Source of the DNA: an uncultured Rubrobacteraceae bacterium
GTDB taxonomy: Bacteria; Actinomycetota; Rubrobacteria; Rubrobacterales; Rubrobacteraceae
Length of the DNA stretch: 10,805 nt
NCBI GenBank assembly: GCA_902806015.1
Contig: CADCUZ010000072.1
Span: 1 to 10,805 of the forward strand
Reading direction: 5' to 3'
Shown: piece by piece, positions 1 through 7,001 of the stretch
How positions within the stretch are numbered: position 1 is the first letter of the stretch
Layout: each line of letters opens with the position of its first letter
The notes under the pieces: generated by a model
What the model was told of the DNA's origin: nothing
What the model saw: the letters and a program-made list of their open reading frames with translations, nothing else
Databases searched by the model: none
Program-made: the position numbers and the translations under genes

Positions 1-31
1 CATTCTAAAGAGAAGTTTGGCGAGAAAATCT

Positions 32-70
32 GGAGGACCGGGAGGCGGGATCCCCGGTCCTCCTTTTCTT
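32..70 (+). terminator. Intrinsic (rho-independent) terminator of an upstream gene
   Basis: An 11-bp perfect stem pairs 32-42 (GGAGGACCGGG) with 53-63 (CCCGGTCCTCC). The loop is 10 nt, and TTTTCTTC follows directly at 64-71. A GC-rich stem followed by a T-run is the classic intrinsic terminator on the plus strand. It most likely ends a gene lying left of the window, because no plus-strand gene is recognisable in bases 1-31. Confidence 0.8.
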
Positions 71-75
71 CGCCC

Positions 76-171
76 TCGCGTGTTCGGCCCGGGGAGGAGT
101 TCGATCCTCTCGTAGGAGCGTACCGTCTCAGGCGGCACGCCTACGGGCCTTGCGAACTCCCCGATCCTCAA
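76..171 (-). pseudogene. Remnant of a MerR-family regulator (N-terminal HTH fragment)
   Basis: Read on the minus strand from a TTG at 171, 32 codons give MRIGEFARPVGVPPETVRSY followed by ERIELLPGPNTR. This matches the first helix-turn-helix and the start of the wing of MerR-family regulators, whose usual form is IGE.A..VGV...TLRYYE..GLLPP. Similarity stops abruptly after PNTR. The frame stays open to the window edge, but the continuation is Gly/Pro/Arg-rich and runs through the terminator hairpin at 32-63. It contains neither the expected NGYR..Y segment nor a dimerisation coiled coil. The normally conserved second Tyr of RYYE is Ser. A GAGAG lies a few bases before the TTG as a weak ribosome binding site. 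The best reading is a decayed, truncated gene. A very short divergent HTH protein continuing off the left edge cannot be excluded. Confidence 0.55.
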
Positions 172-232
172 CCATTCTCTCATATCTCGACCTCCAATCC
201 GAGTATAAACGTGGCCGTAGGGCTAGGGTCCA

Positions 233-246
233 GCGGGTTTGCCCGC
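233..246. promoter_or_regulatory. Palindrome 1 upstream of tal (possible operator)
   Basis: GCGGG-TTTG-CCCGC is an inverted repeat with 5-bp arms. Its core CGGGT..TTGCCCGC recurs at 276-289, 42 bp downstream (about four helical turns). Duplicated palindromes on one DNA face suggest a dimeric repressor or activator site. No regulator is identified. Confidence 0.4.
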
Positions 247-275
247 GCGGTGTGCAAGGTAAGGAGCGGGAAGCA

Positions 276-289
276 CGGGTATTGCCCGC
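276..289. promoter_or_regulatory. Palindrome 2 upstream of tal (possible operator)
   Basis: The sequence CGGGTATTGCCCGC is the second copy of the motif at 234-246, with one extra base in the centre. It lies just upstream of the -10-like TAGACT (301-306), where a regulator could contact or block RNA polymerase. Its function is inferred only from repetition, symmetry and position. Confidence 0.4.
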
Positions 290-362
290 ATGGGGCGGTG
301 TAGACTGTTGGGATGGGCCGCACGGACGGCCCCGCTGAGGGCTTCATGAGGAGGAGACGGAA

Positions 363-1457
363 GTGAACGAGCGTTTGGAGAAGATGCGAGAGCTGGGGCA
401 GGCGCCCTGGGTTGACGAGCTCTCCCGCGAGGACACGAGGAACGGCGGCCTGCAGGGGATGATCGAGGACGGTATCGTGGGCGTCACCTCGAACCCGGCC
501 ATCTTTCAGAAGGCAGTAGCGGGCTCGGACCTCTACGACGAGCAGCTCCGGGAGCTCGCCAAAAACACGGAAGACCCGAAGGAGATGTTCTGGGGGATCG
601 CCGGCACCGACATCCAGGAGGCCTGCGACGTCCTCGCGCCCGTCTACGAGAAGTCCGGCGGCGTCGACGGCTTCGTCTCCCTGGAAGTCCAGCCGGACAT
701 CGCCTACGACACCCAGGCCACCATAGACGAGGCCGCCAAGCTCCACGACGTGGTGGACAGGCCCAACCTGTTCGTCAAGATACCGGCTACGCTGCCGGGG
801 ATAGTGGCCATCGAGGAGATGATCTCGCGCGGCAAGTCCATCAACGTCACCCTGATCTTCTCCCTGGAGCGCTACCGCGAGGTCGCCCGCGCTTACGTCA
901 GGGGCATACAGAGGCTGGTCGAAAACGGCGGCGACCCCTCTGGAGTCCGCTCCGTCGCGAGCTTTTTCGTCTCTCGCATAGATAGCGAGGCCGACGACCG
1001 CCTGGAGAAGCTCGGCCGCGCGGACCTCAAGGGCAAGCTTGCCATAGCCAACGCCAAGCTCGCCTACCGGGTCTACGGTCAGGTCTTCTCCGGCTCCCGC
1101 TGGCGCTCCCTGGAAGAGAAGGGCGCCAACCGCCAGCGCCTCCTCTGGGCCTCCACCTCTACCAAGAACCCCGACTACCCCGACACCATCTACGTGGACA
1201 ACCTCGTGGGTCCTGAAACCGTCAACACCATGCCCAAAAAGACAATAGAGGCGGTGAAAGACCAGGGCAACATCAGACCCACCCTCACGGAGGGCGTAGA
1301 AGACGCCGTTCGCCTCCTCGACGACCTCCGCGAAGCCGGCCTAGACTACGAAGAAGTAACCGACGTCCTGGAGCGCGAAGGCATCCAGAAGTTCGCCGAC
1401 CCCTTCAACGAGATGCTCGACGAGATAAAGAACAAAGGGCGCCAGCTAGTTAGTTAG
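363..1457 (+). CDS. tal: Transaldolase
   Basis: Transaldolase moves a dihydroxyacetone unit from sedoheptulose-7-phosphate to glyceraldehyde-3-phosphate in the cytoplasmic non-oxidative pentose phosphate pathway. The 364-residue product has the length of the actinobacterial Tal subfamily. It shows the N-terminal VTSNPAIFQKA block (residues 41-51), the Schiff-base lysine K139 in NLFVKIPAT, the INVTLIFSLERY block (160-171), and the C-terminal TIYVDNLVGPETVNTMP segment that carries family-conserved residues. The GTG start at 363 is chosen because AGGAGGAG (349-356) precedes it at good spacing and the protein begins as the family does. It is the first gene of the operon and a short hairpin separates it from gnd. 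The gene ends in TAG and shows no damage. Confidence 0.95.
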   Translation: MNERLEKMRELGQAPWVDELSREDTRNGGLQGMIEDGIVGVTSNPAIFQKAVAGSDLYDEQLRELAKNTEDPKEMFWGIAGTDIQEACDVLAPVYEKSGGVDGFVSLEVQPDIAYDTQATIDEAAKLHDVVDRPNLFVKIPATLPGIVAIEEMISRGKSINVTLIFSLERYREVARAYVRGIQRLVENGGDPSGVRSVASFFVSRIDSEADDRLEKLGRADLKGKLAIANAKLAYRVYGQVFSGSRWRSLEEKGANRQRLLWASTSTKNPDYPDTIYVDNLVGPETVNTMPKKTIEAVKDQGNIRPTLTEGVEDAVRLLDDLREAGLDYEEVTDVLEREGIQKFADPFNEMLDEIKNKGRQLVS

Positions 1458-1463
1458 GCTCCA

Positions 1464-1500
1464 GGCGTCAGCCGTCATGTATCAAGTGATCGCTGACGCC
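1464..1500 (+). other. 9-bp hairpin between tal and gnd
   Basis: GGCGTCAGC at 1464-1472 pairs perfectly with GCTGACGCC at 1492-1500. The 19-nt loop itself contains ATCA-AG-TGAT (1481-1490). The hairpin begins 7 nt after the tal stop. No T-run follows, so it is not a clear intrinsic terminator. It may be a partial terminator, an mRNA processing or stability element that uncouples tal from gnd, or a copy of a dispersed intergenic repeat. Confidence 0.6.
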
Positions 1501-1540
1501 CGTAACCTGTTGCCTAATGACGATAAGAGGGAGGAGCGAC

Positions 1541-2470
1541 GTGGACATCGGTATCTGGGGCATGGGCCGGATGGGGTTCAATATGGTCCGTCGGCTGGTG
1601 GACAAGGGAGGCCACCGCGTGATCGCGGGCAACCGCTCGTCGGGCAAGGTGGACGAGGCTGTTGCGGCTGGGGCCGAGGGGGCCTACAGCGTGGAGGAGT
1701 TCGTCGAGAAGCAGCAGACGCCTCGGGTGTTGTGGAGCATGTTGCCGGCGGGGGAGACGACGGACGACATGATCCAGCAGTTCATGCAGCACGCCGACGA
1801 GGGCGACATCATCGTGGACGGGGCGAACTCGTACTTCAGGGACTCCGTGGCGCGCGCCCGCGAGGTCAGGAACGCGGGTTTCCGGTGGTTGGACGCCGGG
1901 GTGTCTGGGGGCGTCTGGGGTTACGACGTCGGGTACTGCACCATGATCGGGGGCGACTCGGACGCCTTCGAGCACGTCGAGCCTGCCTTTCAGACGCTCG
2001 CGCCCCAGAACGGCTACGCGTACCTGGGCGATGCGGGTGCCGGCCACTTCGCCAAGATGGTCCACAACGGGGTCGAGTACGGGATGATGCAGGCCTACGC
2101 CGAGGGGTTCGAGATCCTGCAGAAAAGCCGCTACGACTACGACCTCCGCGCCCTCTCCAGCCTCTGGAACCAGGGGAGCGTGGTCCGTTCTTGGCTCCTG
2201 GAGCTGGCCGAGAACGCCTTCTCGCAGGACGCGAACCTGGACAGCGTCCGGGGCTACGTAGAGGACTCCGGCGAGGGGCGCTGGACGGTGATGGAGGCGA
2301 TAGACGAGAGCGTTCCGGTCAACGCCATCGCCGGCTCCCTCTTCGCCCGCTTCGCCTCGCGCCAGGACGACTCTTTCGCAATGAAGGTCCTCGCGGCCCT
2401 GCGCGGCCAGTTCGGCGGCCACGCCATCCAGGAGGCGAGCACCAGGTACCCCGAGCAGGAGCAGAAGTAA
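1541..2470 (+). CDS. gnd: 6-phosphogluconate dehydrogenase, decarboxylating (short form)
   Basis: This enzyme oxidatively decarboxylates 6-phosphogluconate to ribulose-5-phosphate, giving CO2 and reduced nicotinamide cofactor. The 309-residue product belongs to the short (about 300 aa) GndA-like class rather than the about 470-aa E. coli type. It has a Rossmann GIWGMGRMG at residues 4-12, the substrate-binding GVSGGVWG block (120-127) followed by GYCTMIGGD, and the catalytic stretch GHFAKMVHNGVEYGMMQ (168-184) with K172, N176 and E179. I start at GTG 1541, not the in-frame ATG at 1517. GAGGGAGGAG lies just upstream, and the protein then begins directly with the dinucleotide fold. The residues after the second beta strand are N31-R32-S33, lacking the Asp typical of NAD-specific short forms, so NADP or dual use is possible. 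TAA ends the gene inside the zwf ribosome binding site. Confidence 0.9.
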   Translation: MDIGIWGMGRMGFNMVRRLVDKGGHRVIAGNRSSGKVDEAVAAGAEGAYSVEEFVEKQQTPRVLWSMLPAGETTDDMIQQFMQHADEGDIIVDGANSYFRDSVARAREVRNAGFRWLDAGVSGGVWGYDVGYCTMIGGDSDAFEHVEPAFQTLAPQNGYAYLGDAGAGHFAKMVHNGVEYGMMQAYAEGFEILQKSRYDYDLRALSSLWNQGSVVRSWLLELAENAFSQDANLDSVRGYVEDSGEGRWTVMEAIDESVPVNAIAGSLFARFASRQDDSFAMKVLAALRGQFGGHAIQEASTRYPEQEQK

Positions 2471-2480
2471 GGAGCCTGTG

Positions 2481-4016
2481 GTGGCCGACACGCAAGCCTT
2501 ACAGAATGTTCTGCGCGACGAGGGACGGCTACCGCGGATCCCCGACCCAGGAGCCGTCGTCATCTTCGGGGCTTCGGGGGATTTGACCTCCCGCAAGCTC
2601 GTGCCGGCGCTCTACGAGCTCGCCTCCCAGCGGAGGCTGCCGATGGAGATGGCGGTGGTCGGCATCTCCCGCACCGAGATGAGCCACGACGAGTTCCGGG
2701 CCAAGCTGCGCGAGGCTCTGGAGGGGCACCTCTCCGGTGGGGTCAGCGACGAGGTGTGGGAATCCTTCGCCAGCGGCATCTTCTACCTGCCGGGCGACTC
2801 GAAGAAGCCGCAGACCTACGAGGAGTTGAAAGGCTTCTTGAAGAAGATTGACGCCGAGCGGGGGACGCAGGGGAACCGGGCCTTCTACCTGTCGGCGTCG
2901 CCCTCGCTCTTTCCTGCCATCGTCGAGCGGCTCGGGGAGGCGGGGATGAACGAGGGGGAGGACGGCGGGTGGTCGCGGCTCGTGGTCGAGAAGCCGTTCG
3001 GGCGGGACCTCCAGAGCGCGAGGGAGCTCAACGAGGAGATCCGGCGCTACTTCGACGAGGCCCAGATCTACCGGATAGACCACTACCTGGGCAAGGAGAC
3101 GGTCCAGAACATCCTTGCCTTGCGCTTCGCCAACGGCATCTTCGAGCCGATCTGGAACCAGCACTACGTGGACCACGTCCAGATCACCGTCGCAGAAGAC
3201 ATCGGCGTCGGAACTCGCGGCGCTTTTTACGAGGAGGCCGGCGCCCTCCGCGACATCGTCCAGAACCACGTCATGCAGGTCCTCTGCCTCACCGCGATGG
3301 AGCCGCCGGTCGCCTTCGATGCGGAATCGGTGCGCGAGGAGAAGGTGAAGGTCCTGAAGGCGGTGCGCCCCATACCAGAAGACGAGGTGGAAGAGAACGC
3401 CGTGCGCGGCCAGTACACCTCGGGCTGGGTGTGGGGCGATGAGGTGGAAGGCTACCGCGAGGAGGAGGACGTGGATCCGGACTCCACCACCGAGACCTAC
3501 TTGGCCCTCAGGCTCTTCGTGGACAACTGGCGGTGGGCGGGGGTGCCGTTCTTCCTGAGGGCGGGCAAGAGGATGCCGAAGAAGGCGACGGAGATCGCCA
3601 TCCAGTTCCACGCATCCCCGCACACGCCCTTCGCCCACCACGACACCGAAGGCTTGGAGCCGAACGTGCTCGTAGTCCGCGTGCAGCCGGAGGAGGGCGT
3701 CTCGCTCAAGATAGGGGCCAAGGTCCCCGGCTCGGGCTTCGAGGTCAGCTCCGTGAACATGGACCTCCTCTACGGGACGGCCTTCCTGGAGGAGGCCCCC
3801 GACGCCTACCAGCGGCTGCTGCTCGACCTCATGCTCGGCGACCCGACGCTCTTTATCCGGGCCGACGAGGCCGAGGGCGCGTGGGGCATCCTGGACCCCG
3901 TGATGCGCCGCTGGGCCGGGGAGAAGGGCGTCGAGTTCTACCCGGCCGGGACCTGGGGGCCCGAGGAGGCCGACGAGCTACTAGAACGGGACGGACGGGA
4001 ATGGAGGAGGCCGTGA
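2481..4016 (+). CDS. zwf: Glucose-6-phosphate 1-dehydrogenase
   Basis: The enzyme oxidises glucose-6-phosphate to 6-phosphogluconolactone, the entry step of the oxidative pentose phosphate pathway. The product of about 511 residues has the family's usual length. It shows the coenzyme fold FGASGDLTSRKL near the N-terminus, the active-site block RIDHYLGKE (R198-E206, with D200, H201 and K205), and GALRDIVQNH followed by MQVL. A RAGKRMPKKATEI block binds substrate further on. AAGGAG at 2469-2474 lies 6 nt before the GTG at 2481. The preceding GTG at 2478 is in frame but only 3 nt from it, so 2481 is preferred by a small margin. Gnd and zwf are 10 bp apart. The zwf end overlaps the opcA start, which suggests translational coupling of the enzyme with its partner protein. 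Confidence 0.95.
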   Translation: MADTQALQNVLRDEGRLPRIPDPGAVVIFGASGDLTSRKLVPALYELASQRRLPMEMAVVGISRTEMSHDEFRAKLREALEGHLSGGVSDEVWESFASGIFYLPGDSKKPQTYEELKGFLKKIDAERGTQGNRAFYLSASPSLFPAIVERLGEAGMNEGEDGGWSRLVVEKPFGRDLQSARELNEEIRRYFDEAQIYRIDHYLGKETVQNILALRFANGIFEPIWNQHYVDHVQITVAEDIGVGTRGAFYEEAGALRDIVQNHVMQVLCLTAMEPPVAFDAESVREEKVKVLKAVRPIPEDEVEENAVRGQYTSGWVWGDEVEGYREEEDVDPDSTTETYLALRLFVDNWRWAGVPFFLRAGKRMPKKATEIAIQFHASPHTPFAHHDTEGLEPNVLVVRVQPEEGVSLKIGAKVPGSGFEVSSVNMDLLYGTAFLEEAPDAYQRLLLDLMLGDPTLFIRADEAEGAWGILDPVMRRWAGEKGVEFYPAGTWGPEEADELLERDGREWRRP

Positions 4017-5086
4017 TCGGGGAGACCAGAGAGTCCCCGGGCGGCGGCCCGATGAGCGTCTCCGGGATAGAGCACGAGCTCGGCAAGCTGCGCGCCAACG
4101 AGGACGGCACGCTCGCGCTCCGCTCCAGCGTCTTGAACCTGATCGTGGTGACCGACGAGGAATCTGCCCCGGAGGTGGCGCGCTCGGTCTCGAACCTGGC
4201 CGGCCGCTACCCGGCACGGGCCATCGTCCTGATCTCCGACCCCGAGGGCGAAAGGAACGTCGACGCCCAGCTCTCGGCGTTCTGCAACGTCAGGGGCGGC
4301 GGGGGCGCACAGGTCTGCGCCGAGCAGGTCACCATCCACGCCGAGGGACCGCCCGCCAACCACCTCGAAAGCCTGGCGGGGCCGTTGCTGATACCTGACC
4401 TGCCGGTCTTTCTCTGGTACCCGGGCGCCTTCTCGGCCCACTCACCGGAGTTCGCCGCCATGGCCGACCTCGCCGACCGCCTCATCGTGGACTCGGCCGC
4501 CCGCGAGGACAGGGAGGATTCCCTGCGCGAGATGGCGGCCCTGGTCGGGCGCGCGGGCGCCCCGGCGGTGGGCGACCTGCAGTGGGTAGGCCTCTCGCCC
4601 TGGCGCTCCCTCCTGGCGGACGCCTTCGGCTCCCCCGAACGCGCCGGAGAACTCGAAAGGATAGGCTCCGCCGAGGTCCTCTACGCCCCCGGCGGCGAGT
4701 GCCGCGCCCTGCTCCTCGTCGGGTGGCTCGCCTCCGCCCTCGGCTGGAGCCCGCAGGGTGTCACCCGGGACGGGGACCAGCGCGAGGTCGGGTTCGCCGG
4801 CCCGTCCGGGAGCGTCTCCGTCGGGCTCTCACCCGACTCACCCGACGCCAGGCTCAGACGCGTCCGGCTCCGCTCGCCCGACCACAGCTTTCAGGTCTCG
4901 CGCCACCGGGAGCATCGGGAGGTCAGGACCACCGTGATGCGCGGCGAGGAGCTCGTCGCCGAAAGGACCGTCCACCTCGGCTCCTTCGACCTCGGCGTCC
5001 TCGTGGGCGAGGAGCTCCAGTACCGCGGTCGCGACGAGACCTACGAGGCCGCCCTCCGCGTGGCCGTTGAGATCCTCGACCTGTGA
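4001..5086 (+). CDS. opcA: Glucose-6-phosphate dehydrogenase assembly protein OpcA
   Basis: OpcA is a non-catalytic factor known from cyanobacteria and actinobacteria that promotes assembly or redox activation of glucose-6-phosphate dehydrogenase. The 361-residue product matches the family in an N-terminal region with LIVVTDEESAPEVAR and RYPARAIVLISDPEG, then LLIPDLPVFLWYPG, followed by a C-terminal domain ending in EAALRVAVEILDL. No catalytic motif is expected. The start is uncertain. ATG 4001 overlaps zwf by 16 bp and has only a weak purine stretch upstream. GTG 4013 would make a 4-bp GTGA overlap but puts AGGAGG (4005-4010) too close. ATG 4052 has no visible ribosome binding site. Its position directly after zwf is the usual actinobacterial arrangement. 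It ends with TGA in a 4-bp overlap with pgl. Confidence 0.9.
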   Translation: MEEAVIGETRESPGGGPMSVSGIEHELGKLRANEDGTLALRSSVLNLIVVTDEESAPEVARSVSNLAGRYPARAIVLISDPEGERNVDAQLSAFCNVRGGGGAQVCAEQVTIHAEGPPANHLESLAGPLLIPDLPVFLWYPGAFSAHSPEFAAMADLADRLIVDSAAREDREDSLREMAALVGRAGAPAVGDLQWVGLSPWRSLLADAFGSPERAGELERIGSAEVLYAPGGECRALLLVGWLASALGWSPQGVTRDGDQREVGFAGPSGSVSVGLSPDSPDARLRRVRLRSPDHSFQVSRHREHREVRTTVMRGEELVAERTVHLGSFDLGVLVGEELQYRGRDETYEAALRVAVEILDL

Positions 5087-5799
5087 GCGTGGAGGTGTAC
5101 GACAGCGCCGAGGAGCTCGCCGGGGCCGCCGCCCGCGCCTTCGCGGAGAAGGCCGCCCGGGCGATAGCGCAGCGCGGCCGCTTCGCCGTCGCAATCGCCG
5201 GCGGCTCCACCCCGAAAGCGACCTACGGGGCCCTGGTCAGCGACCACGCAGAAGACGTCGACTGGCCCAACGTACACGTCTTTTTCGGCGACGAGCGGAC
5301 TGTGCCGCCGGACCACGAGGACTCCAACTACCGCATGGCCCGGGAGGCGCTCCTCGAGCGCGTTCCCGTAGGCGTCGTCCACCGCATGCGGGGCGAACTG
5401 CCCCCCGAAGAAGCCGCCGCCTCGTACGAAGAAGATCTCCGCAAATTCTTCCCAGAGGAACCACCGGCTCTGGACCTCGTCATGCTCGGCATCGGGGGGG
5501 ACGGGCACACCGCGAGCCTCTTTCCGGAGACCTCGGCGCTCGAAGTGACCGACCGCCTGGTCGTCGCGAACCCCGTGCTCAAGCTCGGCACGACCCGCAT
5601 CACGCTAACGGCCCCGATCCTGAACGCGGCGCGGAAAGTGTTTTTCCTCGTCGCCGGCGAGGACAAGGCGGGGGCGCTGAAGGAGATCCTGGAAGGCGAC
5701 GCCGACCCGCGCGAGTACCCCGCGAGGCTGGTGCAGCCTTCCGGCGGTCCGACCTGGATGGTGGATCGGGCGGCGGCCAGCCTGCTTACTCCTGCCTGA
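5083..5799 (+). CDS. pgl: 6-phosphogluconolactonase
   Basis: This enzyme hydrolyses 6-phosphogluconolactone to 6-phosphogluconate, the step between Zwf and Gnd. The 238-residue product is of the DevB/SOL type. It shows AVAIAGGSTPKATY (residues 35-48), HVFFGDERTVPPDHEDSNY (65-83) and LDLVMLGIGGDGHTASLFP (130-148), the three conserved blocks of the family, including the GIGGDGHTASLFP active-site segment. Its GTG start overlaps the opcA stop in a GTGA, and no Shine-Dalgarno is visible, so translation is probably coupled to opcA. It is the last gene of the operon. Its TGA stop lies only 3 bp from the stop of the convergent gene, with no intrinsic terminator in between. Confidence 0.93.
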   Translation: MSVEVYDSAEELAGAAARAFAEKAARAIAQRGRFAVAIAGGSTPKATYGALVSDHAEDVDWPNVHVFFGDERTVPPDHEDSNYRMAREALLERVPVGVVHRMRGELPPEEAAASYEEDLRKFFPEEPPALDLVMLGIGGDGHTASLFPETSALEVTDRLVVANPVLKLGTTRITLTAPILNAARKVFFLVAGEDKAGALKEILEGDADPREYPARLVQPSGGPTWMVDRAAASLLTPA

Positions 5800-5802
5800 C
5801 CT

Positions 5803-6849
5803 CTAGAAGAACCGCTTGAGCAGCCCTATAGCGCCCTGCTTCCACGGGACGCGGTGCGAGACGCCGGAGGCGTTCTCGAACTGTTTGAGGTTGTCCAGGT
5901 ACCAGCGAAAGTTGCGGAGCAGGGCCTCCTTGTTGGAAAACTTGGGGGCGTAGCCGAGCCGCGCTTGCGCCTTCTCTATGGAGACGAAGGAGTCCTTGGA
6001 GGCCGTCTCGTAGACCCACTTGTACAGGGGGGAGACGCCGAGGCGGTCGAGGAGGCGGAGGACCAAGATGGCTGGGGCGGCCGGGAGGCCGACTACCTTC
6101 TTCCCGTGGCCAGCGTAGTCGAGGACGGCCTGGTAGTCCTCCTTCATCGTGGTGAACTCGGCGGCGCCGATGTTGAAGGTGTCGTCCACCCGCTCCTCAG
6201 GGAGTGTCAACGTGAGGGCGATTGCGTCGCAGAGGTCCTCGACGTCCAGGAGTTGGTAGCGGTTGTTGCCCGAGCCGATCATGGGGAAGTTGTGCCCCGT
6301 GTGCGCCCAGTCGTAGAAGAGCGCGAAGACCCCGAGCCGCTCCGGGCCGACGAAAGACTTGGGACGAATAATGGGGACGGTCAGGCCCTTCGCGCGGTAC
6401 TCCAGGCAGACCATCTCGGCCTGAATCTTGGCCTGCCCGTAGGGACCGACGCCCTCCAGCTTGTCCGTCTCATGCAGGGGATGGTGGTCCGGTATCCCGT
6501 AGACGGCCGTCGAGGAGACGTGGACGAAGCGCTCCACGCCGTGACGCAGGGAGGCGTCCAGCATGTTGCGCGTTCCCTCGACGTCCGTGGTGTGGATGTC
6601 CTCGGCCGAGTAGAGGGGGAGGGCCGCCGCCGTGTGGACGACGAAGTCCGCGCCCTCGACCGCCCGGTCGACGAACGCCTTGTCGCGGATGTCGCCCGTA
6701 AGCTCCTCTACCCGGCCGCGTTCGGGGTAGTCGAAGGGCTCGAGGTCCAGGGAGGCGACCTCGTAGCCGCGGGAGAGGAGGTGCCTTGCCAGGTTGATCC
6801 CCAAAAACCCGGCCCCGCCGGTGATGAGAACTTTTCCACGTGGATCCAT
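5803..6849 (-). CDS. NAD-dependent epimerase/dehydratase (extended SDR family)
   Basis: The 348-residue product is an extended short-chain dehydrogenase/reductase of the nucleotide-sugar epimerase/dehydratase type. The N-terminus has the NAD-binding KVLITGGAGFLG (residues 6-17), with D35 ending the second strand, which favours NAD. Then come TGDIRD (51-56), HTAA (72-75), VSSTAVYG (111-118) and the catalytic Y137-x3-K141 in GPYGQAK, and an IIRPKSFVGP segment after it. The C-terminus lacks recognisable specificity motifs, so the substrate is unknown (a UDP-sugar or other sugar is likely). ATG 6849 is preferred because the fold starts there and AAGGAG lies 11 nt upstream. An upstream ATG at 6924 adds 25 residues unlike the family. 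It is convergent with pgl and divergent from the selenoprotein gene. Confidence 0.85.
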   Translation of the reverse strand: MDPRGKVLITGGAGFLGINLARHLLSRGYEVASLDLEPFDYPERGRVEELTGDIRDKAFVDRAVEGADFVVHTAAALPLYSAEDIHTTDVEGTRNMLDASLRHGVERFVHVSSTAVYGIPDHHPLHETDKLEGVGPYGQAKIQAEMVCLEYRAKGLTVPIIRPKSFVGPERLGVFALFYDWAHTGHNFPMIGSGNNRYQLLDVEDLCDAIALTLTLPEERVDDTFNIGAAEFTTMKEDYQAVLDYAGHGKKVVGLPAAPAILVLRLLDRLGVSPLYKWVYETASKDSFVSIEKAQARLGYAPKFSNKEALLRNFRWYLDNLKQFENASGVSHRVPWKQGAIGLLKRFF

Positions 6850-7001
6850 CCGTACGATCTCTCCTTGTGCTAGAGACGGTTCGGCAGGCCCGTTCCGGCC
6901 CGCGCAAGCGGCGCATTTTAGCACGCCGGTTCCGGCGCATGCCCCGCCACATGGTTTATAACTGTCGGGGTAGATACGAACCCCGCACAGGAGGTGCCCC
7001 G
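6850..7001. promoter_or_regulatory. Divergent promoter region with a palindrome
   Basis: This 152-bp gap lies between divergent genes. On the minus strand a -10-like TAAAAT sits at 6920-6915, about 66 bp before the epimerase start. Directly upstream of it is the perfect palindrome CGCCGG-TT-CCGGCG (6924-6937), in the usual -35/-10 spacer position, so it may be an operator. On the plus strand TTTATAACT (from 6955) could serve as a -10 for the dsbA-like gene. AGGAGGTG at 6989-6996 is a full-strength ribosome binding site. No -35 of consensus quality was found for either direction. Confidence 0.4.

Larger units (their letters stand above)
172..362 (+). promoter_or_regulatory. Leader/promoter region of the pentose phosphate operon
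   Basis: This gene-free stretch precedes tal. It holds the two palindromes at 233-246 and 276-289. A -10-like TAGACT lies at 301-306 with no good -35 at normal spacing, so if it is used the promoter may depend on an activator. A TATAAA lies at 204-209. A strong Shine-Dalgarno AGGAGGAG at 349-356 precedes the GTG start at 363. No convincing small gene is seen. Confidence 0.4.

Noticed and set aside
180..746. Minus-strand open frame across the tal leader and the tal start
   Set aside because: It overlaps conserved transaldolase sequence, shows no motif, and is typical of antisense frames in high-GC DNA.
1514..2596. Long minus-strand open frame antisense to gnd
   Set aside because: It is a GC-rich shadow frame with Arg/Pro/His/Val-heavy sequence and no recognisable motif. 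The plus-strand gnd has clear family motifs.
2529..3641. Long minus-strand open frame antisense to zwf
   Set aside because: It mirrors the codon pattern of zwf on the other strand, and no family features or ribosome binding site support it.
5854..6873. Plus-strand open frame of 339 codons antisense to the epimerase gene
   Set aside because: The minus-strand frame has complete SDR motifs. The plus frame is low-complexity Val/Glu/Gly/Arg shadow sequence.
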